Part shown: positions 53,123 through 63,501 of the stretch, piece after piece
How positions within the stretch are numbered: the stretch's first letter is position 1
Layout: the number at the start of each line of letters is the position of its first letter
DNA from: Phymatolithon calcareum
Lineage: Eukaryota > Rhodophyta > Florideophyceae > Hapalidiales
Direction: 5' to 3'
Assembly (NCBI GenBank): GCA_977006965.1
Contig: OZ345367.1
Location: 124,001 to 188,000, forward strand
DNA length: 64,000 nucleotides
The notes under the pieces: model-generated
Seen by the model: the letters and a program-made list of their open reading frames with translations, nothing else
Databases searched by the model: none
Told to the model about the DNA's origin: nothing
Translations under genes and position numbers: made by a program

Positions 53123-54295
53123 ATGGTGGCACAGTCCCATCCTCCATTGGAGGACGATGCGGAAGATTATTCCGCGGAAGAGCGGGCGGCGATGCGAGTG
53201 TATGCATTGGCACGCGCGAGCGTCGCACATATTAACGTTTTGAGCGGCGAGGGCGAAGTGGTTGCACAGGGATCAGCGTTCCTCTGGGACGGGGACGGGC
53301 ACATATTGACGAACGCACACGTCGTAAGCGGCGGTTCAAAATTCATCGCAACATTTCTAACGCCTGATAAGTGCGCGCTTGACGCCACGGTTCTCGGATG
53401 CGACGCTTGTCGCGACATTGCCGTCCTCTCTGTTGATCCCGCTGGGCTTCCTGCCGCTTGTCGAAAGCTTCGCAAATCATCCAGAGAGGCTCGCGTCGGA
53501 CAGCGCGTGCATGTCCTCGGTGCACCATTCGGACTGTCGCACTCGTTCACAACCGGCGTGGTGAGTGCTGTCGGACGAGAGATTGTCGTTCGAGAGGGTC
53601 GCGTCCCGCTGTTCAACGTCATACAGACCGGTACGTCTGGTTTGATTGTTTTGCAATGCATTCTGCAATCACAGGCAACATTCTGACAGAAATGCTGTGG
53701 CTTGTGCAACAAAGACGCGGCTGTTAACACCGGCGGTTCAGGTGGACCCGTGCTATCGTCAGGTGGGGCAGTACTCGGAATGACGGTCGCCATTGCAAGC
53801 CCAAGCGGCGCGTTCGCGGGCGTGGGATTTGCAATCCCGCTTTCGTCCCTGCGACTGTCTGCGGAGGCGCTAATACGGTCCCGCGGGAATCGGGGACCTC
53901 CGTGCCCGGCACTTGGTCTGTCGTTTGCACCACCACGCGTGGCGCGTCAGCTGGGGCTGAAATCTGGACTACTGGTTCTGTCTGTGCGTAAGGGTGGTGC
54001 GGCGGAAGCGGCGGGCGTGCGGGGAACGCGAGTTGTGGACGGCGGACGCATCGTGCTTGGGGATGTGCTGATAGGGGTCAGCGGGGTTGATGTGGGAGAG
54101 GCTGTCGATGTTTGGAGAGAGGTGCACCATAAGAGGAATGTCGGGGATGAGGTGGAGTTGAAGCTTCGGCGACAGGGTGCGGGGGAACTGTTAGTTACAG
54201 CCATTCTGCGGGATGCGCATGAGTGCGGAGATGACAGTGAAGCTGGATGGAAGGTGGACAAAGAGGGAAGAAAAATTCCGAGGGCACGGTTGTGA
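53123..54295 (+). CDS. HtrA/Deg-type serine protease with PDZ domain, two exons
   Basis: Exon 1 (53123-53630) and exon 2 (53715-54295) join over an 84-nt intron (GTACGT...AAAG), restoring the active-site peptide VIQTDAAVNTGGSGGPVL; unspliced, the frame stops before it. The triad is visible: His66 in LTNAHVVSGG, Asp98 in CRDIAVLSVD and Ser178 in NTGGSGGP, where Gly replaces the Asn of the usual GNSGG. A PDZ-like domain covers about residues 260-330 (LLVLSVRKGGAAEAAGV and LGDVLIGVSGVDVGEAVDVW). Family members are ATP-independent proteases and chaperones of periplasm, plastid or mitochondrion. From ATG 53123 the protein is 362 residues with no clear targeting signal; the start may lie in an upstream exon. 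Confidence 0.85.
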
Positions 54296-56075
54296 CTTTT
54301 GGAAGAGGCACCTCTTCCAACGTGATCACTGTGTTTCGGAATTACTCCACTGCTCTTGGTGGAAGAAACTAGATGGCGTAAAACTCGCCTACCGCTCCTC
54401 TGTACGCTGCCAACTTGAAACTTCGTCGACCCCGCGTGGCGACTCGTGGTTACAGAGAAGGTACCTCGATAAGGTCAGACGCGGGTTCTCATCTCAGGCA
54501 ATCGAGCTTCCAAGCCTGGGAATTAGTCATGCAGTTGGTGCGCTAACCCAACGCGGGAACTGATGCGTTATTATCTTGACGTCTTCTCTACTACTGCAGA
54601 AGAAAAGATAACATCAATAACTTCTCTTGGGAAGTGGCGTATGCAGTGTTTTGCTCGTGTTTCGAGCTATTAGATAACGTTCCTACACGTCCATGTCAAG
54701 GAAACCGTTACTGAAGTCATGTGCGAACTGTTTCGACACTTGTAGCTGTGAGGGAATAGTAAAGAATTGACATGAACCCGATGTGATCAATAGAGATAGT
54801 TTCTCGTGCAGTCATGCCAAAATTCTCGAGGCAAGAAACCGGATAATGGAGCGACTCTAACTTTGACCCAACCATTTATCTGGGTGAAGTTAAAGTACTT
54901 TGTCGTCATTGATGCTCGAAATCTTGACGTAGCACCAATCTTGTCCACATCCTATTCCCTCTTTTTGTTTAGCTGTTCTGAATGCAGAGTCGCTACAAGG
55001 CCAGTGCTGTCATCCCCAAACTCTCAGAGCCACGTGACATGAAGGTTCGCGCTCATGTGTGATCCACACGCCGCTGGAGCTCCCAGGAGGCTGTGGAGTG
55101 TGCTCCGAGGTCTGCTGCACATCGACTCCTATTCCGACACAGCTATATCTATCGCCGATTGCAAGTTTCACCCCTCATCGAGGTCGATCAGTGCCAAGGT
55201 TAGGAAGTGTGCTCAGAAGACGGTCTCGGTTTACTGATTTACGCCTTTCGCTGCTTGCTTGGCTTTCTCAATGCACTCAAACTGTCTCTCTCGCTCCACA
55301 CTAAGTCTCTCCCGCTTTCCATCGCTTTCGCACTCTGCTATTTCCATTTTTTGTATCTTCCGTCTGGGAGCAATGGCGCGGGCATGCGGAAGGACAAATG
55401 CACAAGCAACAAACAGCTATGGTGCTGAACGATGTACGCATTGAATGCTGTGGGCAAATCGAAGGTGGCGTGGCTTCAACGTGGAGCCTCAACCGTGACA
55501 GGGGAAAGTTGACACCTCAGTTTGACGAGCTTGGTCTTTACAGTTGGCGGTTCGCGTCGCGGTACTTCTACGGTACAGCTAGTGAAGCAAGGAATGACAT
55601 ATGGCGGGTACAGATGGCAAAATTGGGAATCGACCGAGCGAAAGCCGTATCACATACAGTACTTTAACTGTTCAAAGGGCAAACACGAATGAATGGAGTC
55701 AGTCTGATGTTCAGTCCAAGTCTACTAGATACCGCATATTCTATAGTTAACGGACAGTATGTGTTCCTTCATCCATATCTGCAAGGAATGGGGCTATGAA
55801 ACAGAAAAACTACTCTTCCATCCTAACCATCGTGGTTGCTTAAAATGTGCCATGCAGTCTGCCTACATGCGGGCCGCACCTACAGTAGTTCAACGAACCC
55901 CATCTCCAAGACCAACATGAGAAACACAATCCGCATTGGTATAGTGACATATACTGTGTTCAGAGTTTTTCCTGGCAAAAACGCCCCGCCCTATTATGCA
56001 CGTACAGTAGTTTGCAAAAACCGAGAGAAAAAGGACGCGCACGTCTCAGAAGTCACCCGCTTGCATGCACTTTCC
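54296..56075. other. Gene-poor stretch
   Basis: ORFs of 60-120 codons on the plus strand without family features. An imperfect inverted repeat lies near 54,562-54,615 (GATGCGTTATTATCTT region against AAGATAACATC). No known repeat family recognised. Confidence 0.4.
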
Positions 56076-58331
56076 TCACCCAACTCCACCACCAGCATCT
56101 GGGTCCCACATGTCCCTCACCAACTGTCTCCACCTCTGCATTGCTCTCTCCATTTCGGCCGAAGCTCTCTTCGCCGCGCGCAAATCCTCTCCAGCACAGC
56201 AAAATTCCAATCTCCCCTGCTCAATACATTTCGCAAGAGTCGTCAAATCCGCAACAGCTCTTTCCGCCTCCCTCATCACCGGAACGCAATCCTCGACCGC
56301 ATCCACAAGTCTTCGTTCCCACGCGTCCGCACCACCCGCACTTCTCGCCGCCACATCCTGAATCCCTGCGACACGAGCAACACGCCTTAATATCGCCGCA
56401 CGAACAAAGGGAAGTGCAAGAGGCGGTGCCCGAACCATGAGCTGTGCATTAGCTGTCCCGTCCGTGCGCTGCGACGCAAGCTCAAGCATAAATTCCGCGC
56501 CGAGGAACGAGCGGAATATGGTACCGGACGATGATATGTCGAACGGACGAAGAGATTCCACCAGTGCCGCAGTCGACACCGGGACGGAGAGGCGCGTCGA
56601 CAGCGGTAGCGGGTTGCGAAGCGGGGAAGCGGGTGGTGATAATGCATGGGCTAATCGTGCGCCGCGCAAGCGGAGATGGGCGTTATCGGGAATGCGTGAG
56701 GTGGTAGATGCGGAGAATGTCAGAATGTCTAACACAACATGTCTCGCAAGCGGCAGTGTGAGCTGGCGGGAAAGCTCAGACGCCGTAGCGAAGGGTTGAG
56801 GAAATGCGGTTGGAGGGGACGCAAGGGTATAATGCATGTCGAGAGATGCATGCAAGGGAGTGTGAGACGTCAATGCGACCGGAAATGATACCACTGTCTC
56901 CCCAGAAGCAAGCAGTGCAGGCAACGGGACGCTGAGTTGTGTCGCAAATGCAGAATGAGAAGTGACGGCTTCTGTGTTTCTACTTTTAACACGAGTGTCT
57001 GTATCGTTCATGGCATTGTCAGTAGTTCCTGATGTGTTGTTTGTGTTGCTGCTCTTGGGAGTAGAAGCATTGCGTTCAATAGTTAGACGTAGATTCCAGC
57101 CATGTCCGACTGCAATTGTGCACAGGCTCTTAAGATGGACATTTATAAACGCGTTAACGCCCACCCATGTAGCGTTGATGAAAAACGGTGGACTTTCTGG
57201 CGCCGGAACCAGAGATGCTGAGAATGTACATCCGATTGCAGCATCGCCTGCTTTCGCACCTCCTTCTTCCTTCGACTTGACCCTGTTCTGAAGAGCGAAA
57301 AGAAGTGCAGCGTTAAACGACGCCAAACGAGCATCTGCACGTCGCGCACGCTCCTCGGCAGCCTGCTGCAAAGCGCCAGCCTGTTCTATTCCGCGCAGAA
57401 GCGATGCAAGCGACTCTCCCAGATCGCCATTCCCAACCTCTGCGTCACGAGCTTCTTCAATTCGCGACGCGACGACACCAATCGTCTCCGTGCGACACGT
57501 CGGTACTCCCGAATCTCCCACTGCAATAATTAGCACTTGTTCGCTCTCCACAGATGAGATGCGAAGCGCCCCGTCGGAAAGAAAATCGCAACGCACATGT
57601 CTCGCATCGATCGCGGCAGAGTGACCGGGTACAATTGCGTGCACAATACACACATCTTCATCCGTCTCTACACGTCCGGCAAGTACAACGACCGCACGCA
57701 ATTCTCCAATAATGGCCACAAACGTTCCGTCGGGATGAACTGCAATGCAAGCAACGACCTGTCCGAGCTGCGCCGTCGGAGCGGAGGCAATGCGACCTCC
57801 ACTCGTCATGTCGCCAATACATTTACCACGCGCCAGGAAGATACGGCCGCATGCATCAGTAGCCAGCAATGCATGTCCAGCGGATGCCACGGAGTCGCGA
57901 AGCGCACCGGGCGGAAGAAGTGCGGCATGAGTCAGCGCATCAAGCGGGGAGGCCCAATTGGCACGATGCAAGATTTTTCGCGTCGCGCTGATGCGCACCC
58001 ACCCCGCACTTCCGAATACCTCCAATGCGCAGCGGGGTTTGGAAGTGGGTACAAGAATGCCGTGGAGGACACCGACGGGTGGCGAGACGGTTTGCGCTCT
58101 GTTGAGAAAATCAGGGGCGAGATCGATGACGCTCGAGGTTGTTGCCGGGGTTTGAGAGAGAGTTATTGCCGATATTCGCCCGTCTTGAAGGCCTATCCAT
58201 ACGATGTCGTGTGCTTTATCATGCACTGCACAAACTATCGAGCCGGCAATTGAGCTGCCGAGACGGAACACTGTGAACACTTCGCCTTGCCACAAGTGCA
58301 CTACTCTGTCCGACACAACGCGAGGATTCAT
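56076..58331 (-). CDS. Large protein: beta-propeller-like N-terminus, coiled coil, beta-sandwich, helical C-terminus
   Basis: 751 residues, single exon, GC-rich. Residues ~1-290 are rich in short beta segments of propeller type (HDIVWIGLQDGRISAITL, VVACIAVHPDGTFVAIIG). Residues ~295-365 form a coiled coil (LASLLRGIEQAGALQQAAEE). Residues ~370-540 look like a beta sandwich (FINATWVGVNAFINVHLKSL), interrupted by a low-complexity Ser/Asn/Thr linker around 435-465. The final ~120 residues are helical (EMERAMQRWRQLVRDMWDPD). This order resembles BBS-type subunits and FANCB/FAAP100-type proteins. I cannot decide between them or exclude another family. It diverges from the RlmI-type gene across about 295 bp. 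Confidence 0.78.
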   Translation of the reverse strand: MNPRVVSDRVVHLWQGEVFTVFRLGSSIAGSIVCAVHDKAHDIVWIGLQDGRISAITLSQTPATTSSVIDLAPDFLNRAQTVSPPVGVLHGILVPTSKPRCALEVFGSAGWVRISATRKILHRANWASPLDALTHAALLPPGALRDSVASAGHALLATDACGRIFLARGKCIGDMTSGGRIASAPTAQLGQVVACIAVHPDGTFVAIIGELRAVVVLAGRVETDEDVCIVHAIVPGHSAAIDARHVRCDFLSDGALRISSVESEQVLIIAVGDSGVPTCRTETIGVVASRIEEARDAEVGNGDLGESLASLLRGIEQAGALQQAAEERARRADARLASFNAALLFALQNRVKSKEEGGAKAGDAAIGCTFSASLVPAPESPPFFINATWVGVNAFINVHLKSLCTIAVGHGWNLRLTIERNASTPKSSNTNNTSGTTDNAMNDTDTRVKSRNTEAVTSHSAFATQLSVPLPALLASGETVVSFPVALTSHTPLHASLDMHYTLASPPTAFPQPFATASELSRQLTLPLARHVVLDILTFSASTTSRIPDNAHLRLRGARLAHALSPPASPLRNPLPLSTRLSVPVSTAALVESLRPFDISSSGTIFRSFLGAEFMLELASQRTDGTANAQLMVRAPPLALPFVRAAILRRVARVAGIQDVAARSAGGADAWERRLVDAVEDCVPVMREAERAVADLTTLAKCIEQGRLEFCCAGEDLRAAKRASAEMERAMQRWRQLVRDMWDPDAGGGVG

Positions 58332-58626
58332 GGCTTTGGAAGCATTCGCATAGCAGGACGCCCTTCGATGAGGGCGATGTGGTTCTTGGAGGATTTGGTG
58401 GGAAATCTTCAGTCTTCGTCAACGATGAAAGGTCGATCGACCGTGGACACCAATTTGGAACTACAAGTATTAATTTGATTCTTGATTTTTGATACTTTTT
58501 CGGCGATTATTTTTCTTTTTTTTCGCTATCGTCGGTGACCTCGTCTGCTGGACAGACAGACAGATCAACTTCACTCAGCGTCCTCTTCCGCCCTTCTTTT
58601 TCCACAGGAAGTTTGATTTGAGAAAG
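58332..58626. promoter_or_regulatory. Bidirectional promoter region
   Basis: The 295 bp between the two divergent starts (58331 minus and 58627 plus). No TATA box is obvious; T-rich stretches lie near 58,480-58,520. Confidence 0.4.
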
Positions 58627-60195
58627 ATGGGGCGCGAAACGCTCTTCTTCGCGTCTTCAATTCATGTCCTGGCCCTGCGTGGGCGACACGGATCAGTGGG
58701 GGCACAATTCGGTCGCCATCGCCGCTGCGCACAGTTTCGCATGTCTCGGGCGGTAGGCAGCTCTCCAAAACTCGCCGGAGGCACCACCTCAGAAGACAAG
58801 AAAACTCCGTTGTCGAAATACCTTTCGCAAGGGTTAGGCGTCGTCGTCCTAAAACGGGGCAAAGGTCGATTCTTCCGTGAAATGCGAAGCAGCATGGTCT
58901 ACAGTGGTGCCGTCGCCTCATGTATTCCGCCCTCATCTCATCCACTGGCACCTGCAGATACGGTCGTCGTTGTGGACGGCGTCCACCAAATGGTGGGCTA
59001 CGGTTTCTACAACGCCAACAGTATTTTCCAGGTTCGACTTCTACGACTTGGCGTGCTGCATGAATTCGACGTGGAAAAAGACATTGAACGACGGCTACGC
59101 GATGCATTCGCTCTGCGTTCGACGCTAGGGTTCCCGAGTGCTGACACAGATGCGTTCCGCGTTGTGAATGGTGAGGGAGATCGTCTCAGCGGGCTCACTG
59201 TCGACTTGTATTCCAATGTTCTCGTCGTGTCGAGCTCAGCGGTTTGGTGTGAGCGATATCGGCCTGAGATTGAACGAGGGCTCGCTGCAGTTGCACCGCG
59301 CCCTTCAAACATCATCTGGCGCCGAAGTTTGGACCGCTTGCGGCAAGACGGGTTTGAAAATTCGGGAAACGGCGATGGCACGGAAGGAGGTTCCCTGGAG
59401 GAGCCGTCGGAACCGAGGAATGGAGCCGTGTCATCGGAATACTCTGCCGAGAGCGATGGTGGATTAGTGGTGGTCGAAAACGGCATTCGCTATGCACTTC
59501 CCATGCGCACACTCTTCTCAGGGCAGAAGACTGGACACTACACAGATCAACGTGATGCAAGAGCTTTCCTGACCCGTCTTCTTGAAGCGCGCAACACAGA
59601 AGCTGAGATACTTGATCTTTTCAGCTACACCGGTGGCTTTGGCATTAGTGCCGCGCTCGCAGGGGCTCGTGCAACTTGCGTGGACTCTAGCGCCCGGGCT
59701 GTCGAACTGGGCGAGGAGAACGCTCGTCTCAATGGGGTCTCGGACCGTGTGCAATTTATCCAGAATGACATATCAAGGTTTTTGACAGCTCTTCCTCCCA
59801 ACGACAAGTTTGACGTCGTCATTTGCGATCCACCAAAGTTTGCGCCGAATGCAAAATCACTGCAGCGAGCGACGAGGAAATACCGCTCGCTGAATGCGGC
59901 GGCGATCAAGCGTGTTCGACACGGCGGACTTTTGTTGACCTGCTCGTGCAGTGCGGCTGTCGCGAGGGAGAAAGATCTTTTTGTTGAAACTGTGCAGAAA
60001 GCTGCGGCAGATGCTGGACGAGATGTGGCACTGTTGAAGAGTTTTGGTACCGCTGCGGATCATCCCGTGGCGCCTGACGCTCTTGATGGCGATTATCTAA
60101 CTGCGTGTCTCTTTGTTTGCTATGAGTGGAACGCCTCCAAAAAAGCTGAACCTTCCGTAAGCAATGGAACGAAGTCAAGTCAAGTCTGGGCATAG
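58627..60195 (+). CDS. rlmI: RlmI-type rRNA m5C methyltransferase, probably organellar
   Basis: 522 residues from ATG 58627; 46 more codons are open upstream but encode a Phe-run that looks non-coding. The N-terminus (GRETLFFASSIHVLALRGRH and later Arg/Ser-rich) resembles a transit peptide. A PUA-like domain follows (QGLGVVVLKRGKGRFF and VVVVDGVHQMVGYGFYN). Next come the RlmI-family central block (RVVNGEGDRLSGLTVDLYSN) and the methyltransferase domain: HYTDQRDAR, motif I DLFSYTGGFGISAALAGA, motif IV VVICDPPKFAPN, and LLLTCSCS with the predicted catalytic cysteine. RlmI methylates C5 of a cytosine in 23S rRNA. An acidic/Ser insert of ~40 residues lies before the NGIRYALP segment. Organelle targeting is inferred from the N-terminus. 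Confidence 0.92.
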   Translation: MGRETLFFASSIHVLALRGRHGSVGAQFGRHRRCAQFRMSRAVGSSPKLAGGTTSEDKKTPLSKYLSQGLGVVVLKRGKGRFFREMRSSMVYSGAVASCIPPSSHPLAPADTVVVVDGVHQMVGYGFYNANSIFQVRLLRLGVLHEFDVEKDIERRLRDAFALRSTLGFPSADTDAFRVVNGEGDRLSGLTVDLYSNVLVVSSSAVWCERYRPEIERGLAAVAPRPSNIIWRRSLDRLRQDGFENSGNGDGTEGGSLEEPSEPRNGAVSSEYSAESDGGLVVVENGIRYALPMRTLFSGQKTGHYTDQRDARAFLTRLLEARNTEAEILDLFSYTGGFGISAALAGARATCVDSSARAVELGEENARLNGVSDRVQFIQNDISRFLTALPPNDKFDVVICDPPKFAPNAKSLQRATRKYRSLNAAAIKRVRHGGLLLTCSCSAAVAREKDLFVETVQKAAADAGRDVALLKSFGTAADHPVAPDALDGDYLTACLFVCYEWNASKKAEPSVSNGTKSSQVWA

Positions 60196-61260
60196 TGAGT
60201 GCAATATCGCAAGTAAAGAACTAACTTTCTAACTCACATCCAGTGTGTGCATGGCAAATATGCTCTACAGTCTGCCACATTCTGCCGCATCTTGTTGTAT
60301 ATCATTTGCTCGCTCATGTTTTTCCAGAAGAGATGAGGCATGAGACGTTGAAACGCCGAAGATCATGCAACTCTTTCATTTCTGTTTGATTGTGTGCTTG
60401 CGCAAAGGCGCACGCGGGCCATATTTCTGCATGTGACAAGCTCATTTCTTTGGGAGCCGTTGATTTCGATCTTGTCCGGGCTGTCATGGCAAGACGTTTT
60501 TCATCATCCTCTTTCGATCGAGAAGAGCTATATTCGGTCAAAAACGCAGTACTAGCATGGCATTCTTAGCGCCTCACACAGTTTAACGCTACGTACGTCC
60601 TTCATACAGTTCACTTTCGAAGATGCGCGTACGGTGAAAGTCGGCTTTGAGCATTAGTTTGCAACTACTTCAAACACAACAGAGAGGAATGCCGCGAAAA
60701 AGTTGGCTGCAACTCAGTCGAATTGCAAATGTTGGCATCTGTCCTTGCCTAGAACAAACGAGTCCATATAAAAATGACCTCGTTTGCTCTCGAGTATTCC
60801 ACGCGCAAGAAAGTTCTCAATGGGAACACACACATGAAGGTGTTCGCTTAGGTTCATGCTCACAATTGGTGCAACTGTCCTAATTTAAGCGTACTTTTTA
60901 GAATCCATTGTCATCTTATTGCACATACCGCATCTGTAGAACACGAAGAAAACTTGAAGCAGGCATCAGTAAACGCGCAGTATGGTAGAAGGTAGGACAG
61001 TGTAGGGTCCAAACCTTTCCCACTCTCTGTAACAGGCGGTAGGTTTCAACGATCTACACACTGGAAGGTAGCAGCTGCGGAAGCTCCGCCCGTATATTCA
61101 TAAGACTGTGAGGCTTTTAAATAAACTTCAATTAAAAAAAGTACGTTGTTTCCGCACGAGAAGCAGTGACGGAGCTGTGATCCATAGCGACTAAAATACA
61201 GACAAGTCGCAGAGAAATCCTCGACTTGTTCAACAGCACGTTGAGACGTGTGCATCCATG
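60196..61260. other. Intergenic with a LINE 3' end fragment
   Basis: No gene recognised. 61,075-61,145 is a copy of the LINE 3' terminus seen at 35,040-35,110 and elsewhere (GACTGTGAGGCTTTTAAATA and an A-rich tail). Confidence 0.5.
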
Positions 61261-62844
61261 CTATGGTGATAATGGACACTCCGCGTGCTTGCCGGAAATG
61301 ACCGTTAGCTCGACCCCGCTATTTGCACCAGTGACATGAATCGGGCTTTTCGCAATGGATCCATTTACAATTGAAATAGTCCATTGCGACAAGTTCGCAT
61401 ATCCGCTCGATGCAATCTTCACGTTCGCGTCCGTTGCGTCAACAACACCCATGATATCCACGACATTCTCCAGCAATTGACCGTGCGTGATAATCAAGGC
61501 CGCACCTGGCACGCAGCGCACATTCGCCACGTCGTGCAAGTCTACGGTAAGCTTCCCGCGGGTGACAGACTTGGAGTCGAACACTTCATCCACAAGTTCG
61601 CCGCCATGGATAACGATCGAGGACTTCGCGTGCACGTTTCCCACATCGCGGAGCACAACGGATACATCTGTATCCTTCACGAAAGTGACGTCGACGACTT
61701 CATCAACCAATTCGCCGTCGTAGATGTTCAAAAAGTGTGCCCAACGCACGTTGCCCACCTTCGTAAGGATGACGCGTATATCCGAATCGATCAATGCGCC
61801 GGTATCCACAACATCATCCACAAGTTCGCCCTTGTTTATGGTGACCGAATGTGCATTCACGTTGCCGAGATTCACCGCTTCCACCTTGACGTACGAATTA
61901 TCAACCTGCTTTCCGTCAACGATCTTATCGACAAGCTCTGCGTCGACAATGCGCACCTCACTGCAATCCTCCACATTCCCGACATTTCTCACATTGACAT
62001 TGACGATCGCACCCTGCAAATTACCGGCATCAAGACAGTCGTCTGAAAGCTGTCCGTCGTAAATATGCAGCTCAGCCACGTTCCGCACATTCGAAACGCC
62101 GTTCTTAGTGATGTTCACAAACGCGTCACGCCCCAGACAACCAGTGTCCACCGTCTCATCGTCAAGCTGTCCATCGCGAATAAACACAGTAGCCTGCCCA
62201 TCCGACCCTTTAACGTTCGCGGAATCGCCAACATGCACCTCCACACACACATACTCAGCGCACGCGTCCCCACGCGGCGAAATGTGCACCACATCACTGA
62301 GCAGCGTTCCCTTCCCTATATGCAAATCCCTTGTACCCGGAAAAAGCTGCACATTCGCCGAGTCCGTAACCTCCACAACAACATGTGCATTATCCCCAAC
62401 TTGACCGTCTACGATCTGTCCAACAACCGCCGTCCTGATGTGCTCCACAAGGTGCATGGCATGCCGCTCCCACTCCGGCAGCACCATGCCGACAACAAGT
62501 CGCTTCGTGACGTACAAGTTGCCCGACCCCTGCACGCGCACACGCACATGCGCCCCCCGCCCGATGTGGCGCACGGCCGTCGGGACGAGACGCAAGCCAC
62601 GCATCGTGGTGTCGTGCACGCGATAATTACCAACGTTGCAGACGGAAATCGTAAGCGTCGAGTCGGCAGACACGTTTAGCGCTTCCCAATTCGACAGATT
62701 GGAGACGCGCTGCAGGGGCAGGCCGTTCGCAGAGTAGACTATACCGGAGAAGTTGCCGCACGGTAGCGAGCGAAGATTCGGCGCGCAGCGACGCGCTGAC
62801 ACCACCGCGGCGAAGGCGAGGATGAGCAGAAGTGGCGCGAACAT
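61261..62844 (-). CDS. Secreted protein of seven to nine ~38-residue repeats, family unknown
   Basis: 527 residues, single exon. Residues 1-17 are a signal peptide (FAPLLLILAFAAVVSA). After a Cys-containing N-terminal part, units of 37-40 residues start at residues 224, 263, 301, 338, 376, 414 and 454, with weaker ones before and after. Each unit follows the pattern GELVD(D/E)VVD, then a variable loop, a strand of alternating V/I residues, VGNV, another loop and a closing I-x-I strand. Alternating hydrophobic strands with acidic turns suggest a beta-solenoid or stacked beta fold. Repeats differ in Asp/Glu content, which could bind cations. A few Asn-x-Ser/Thr sites suggest glycosylation. I recognise no domain family; a wall or extracellular matrix role is an inference. 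Confidence 0.85.
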   Translation of the reverse strand: MFAPLLLILAFAAVVSARRCAPNLRSLPCGNFSGIVYSANGLPLQRVSNLSNWEALNVSADSTLTISVCNVGNYRVHDTTMRGLRLVPTAVRHIGRGAHVRVRVQGSGNLYVTKRLVVGMVLPEWERHAMHLVEHIRTAVVGQIVDGQVGDNAHVVVEVTDSANVQLFPGTRDLHIGKGTLLSDVVHISPRGDACAEYVCVEVHVGDSANVKGSDGQATVFIRDGQLDDETVDTGCLGRDAFVNITKNGVSNVRNVAELHIYDGQLSDDCLDAGNLQGAIVNVNVRNVGNVEDCSEVRIVDAELVDKIVDGKQVDNSYVKVEAVNLGNVNAHSVTINKGELVDDVVDTGALIDSDIRVILTKVGNVRWAHFLNIYDGELVDEVVDVTFVKDTDVSVVLRDVGNVHAKSSIVIHGGELVDEVFDSKSVTRGKLTVDLHDVANVRCVPGAALIITHGQLLENVVDIMGVVDATDANVKIASSGYANLSQWTISIVNGSIAKSPIHVTGANSGVELTVISGKHAECPLSP

Positions 62845-63501
62845 CGTGGCCGATACTGCACGCGCGACGCGCGGCGGGTTAAGGGGCTCTGATCGGTGAA
62901 CAGTTCCTGGCGGCCGCAGGGCAAGGGGATGGGACGGCTGGCATTGTGATTGTGAATGATGCTGTCATACCAACACGTAGCGGTCCGTGAGACGGACGTT
63001 TCAAACGCGGGGCGCAAAGAGTGTTTGCCCATGCGGACGGATATTGCGCACAACTGGCAAATTCCCGCTTAAGTCTTTTTGTCGCAATGAAGCATCGATG
63101 CTTCATTGCGACGTATACGATATGTACGGACATTCAACAGCATTTCGTAGGTTTATAAGGGGGACATATTTGAGCCAGTACGTTGAAATTATTGACGACA
63201 GCCAAGAACACTCCTAACTGACGTCATTTTCGGAACGTTCAAACGCTATAAATGCTGGGAAACAGTGTTCGGAACGCGAATCGAATGAAGCATAGCGCGA
63301 ACGATCACGTAGATACAGAGAGGGATGATTCCTTTTTTATTTTTAAAGCACCCTAAACCTCGCGTTAGAGGAACAGTCCTTCTTTTCAAAGCACATTCAA
63401 AGAGGTTCGAGCAATGAAAACGTAAATTGTATCATGCAGAGCCGGATCAGCAAGGTCCTTATACGTTCAACCTCGGCGAGCACCTTCAATATATAGTCGA
63501 T
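62845..63501. other. Intergenic with a perfect palindrome
   Basis: 63081-63112 is a 32-bp perfect palindrome (arms of 16 bp, no loop, GTCGCAATGAAGCATC). No gene found. It lies between two minus-strand genes for secreted proteins, upstream of the repeat-protein gene. Confidence 0.6.

Noticed and set aside
57597-58253. Plus-strand 218-codon ORF
   Set aside because: Antisense of the propeller protein, with no recognisable features.
61384-62679. Several plus-strand ORFs rich in His/Thr
   Set aside because: Antisense of the 38-residue repeat protein; their own periodicity comes from its repeats.
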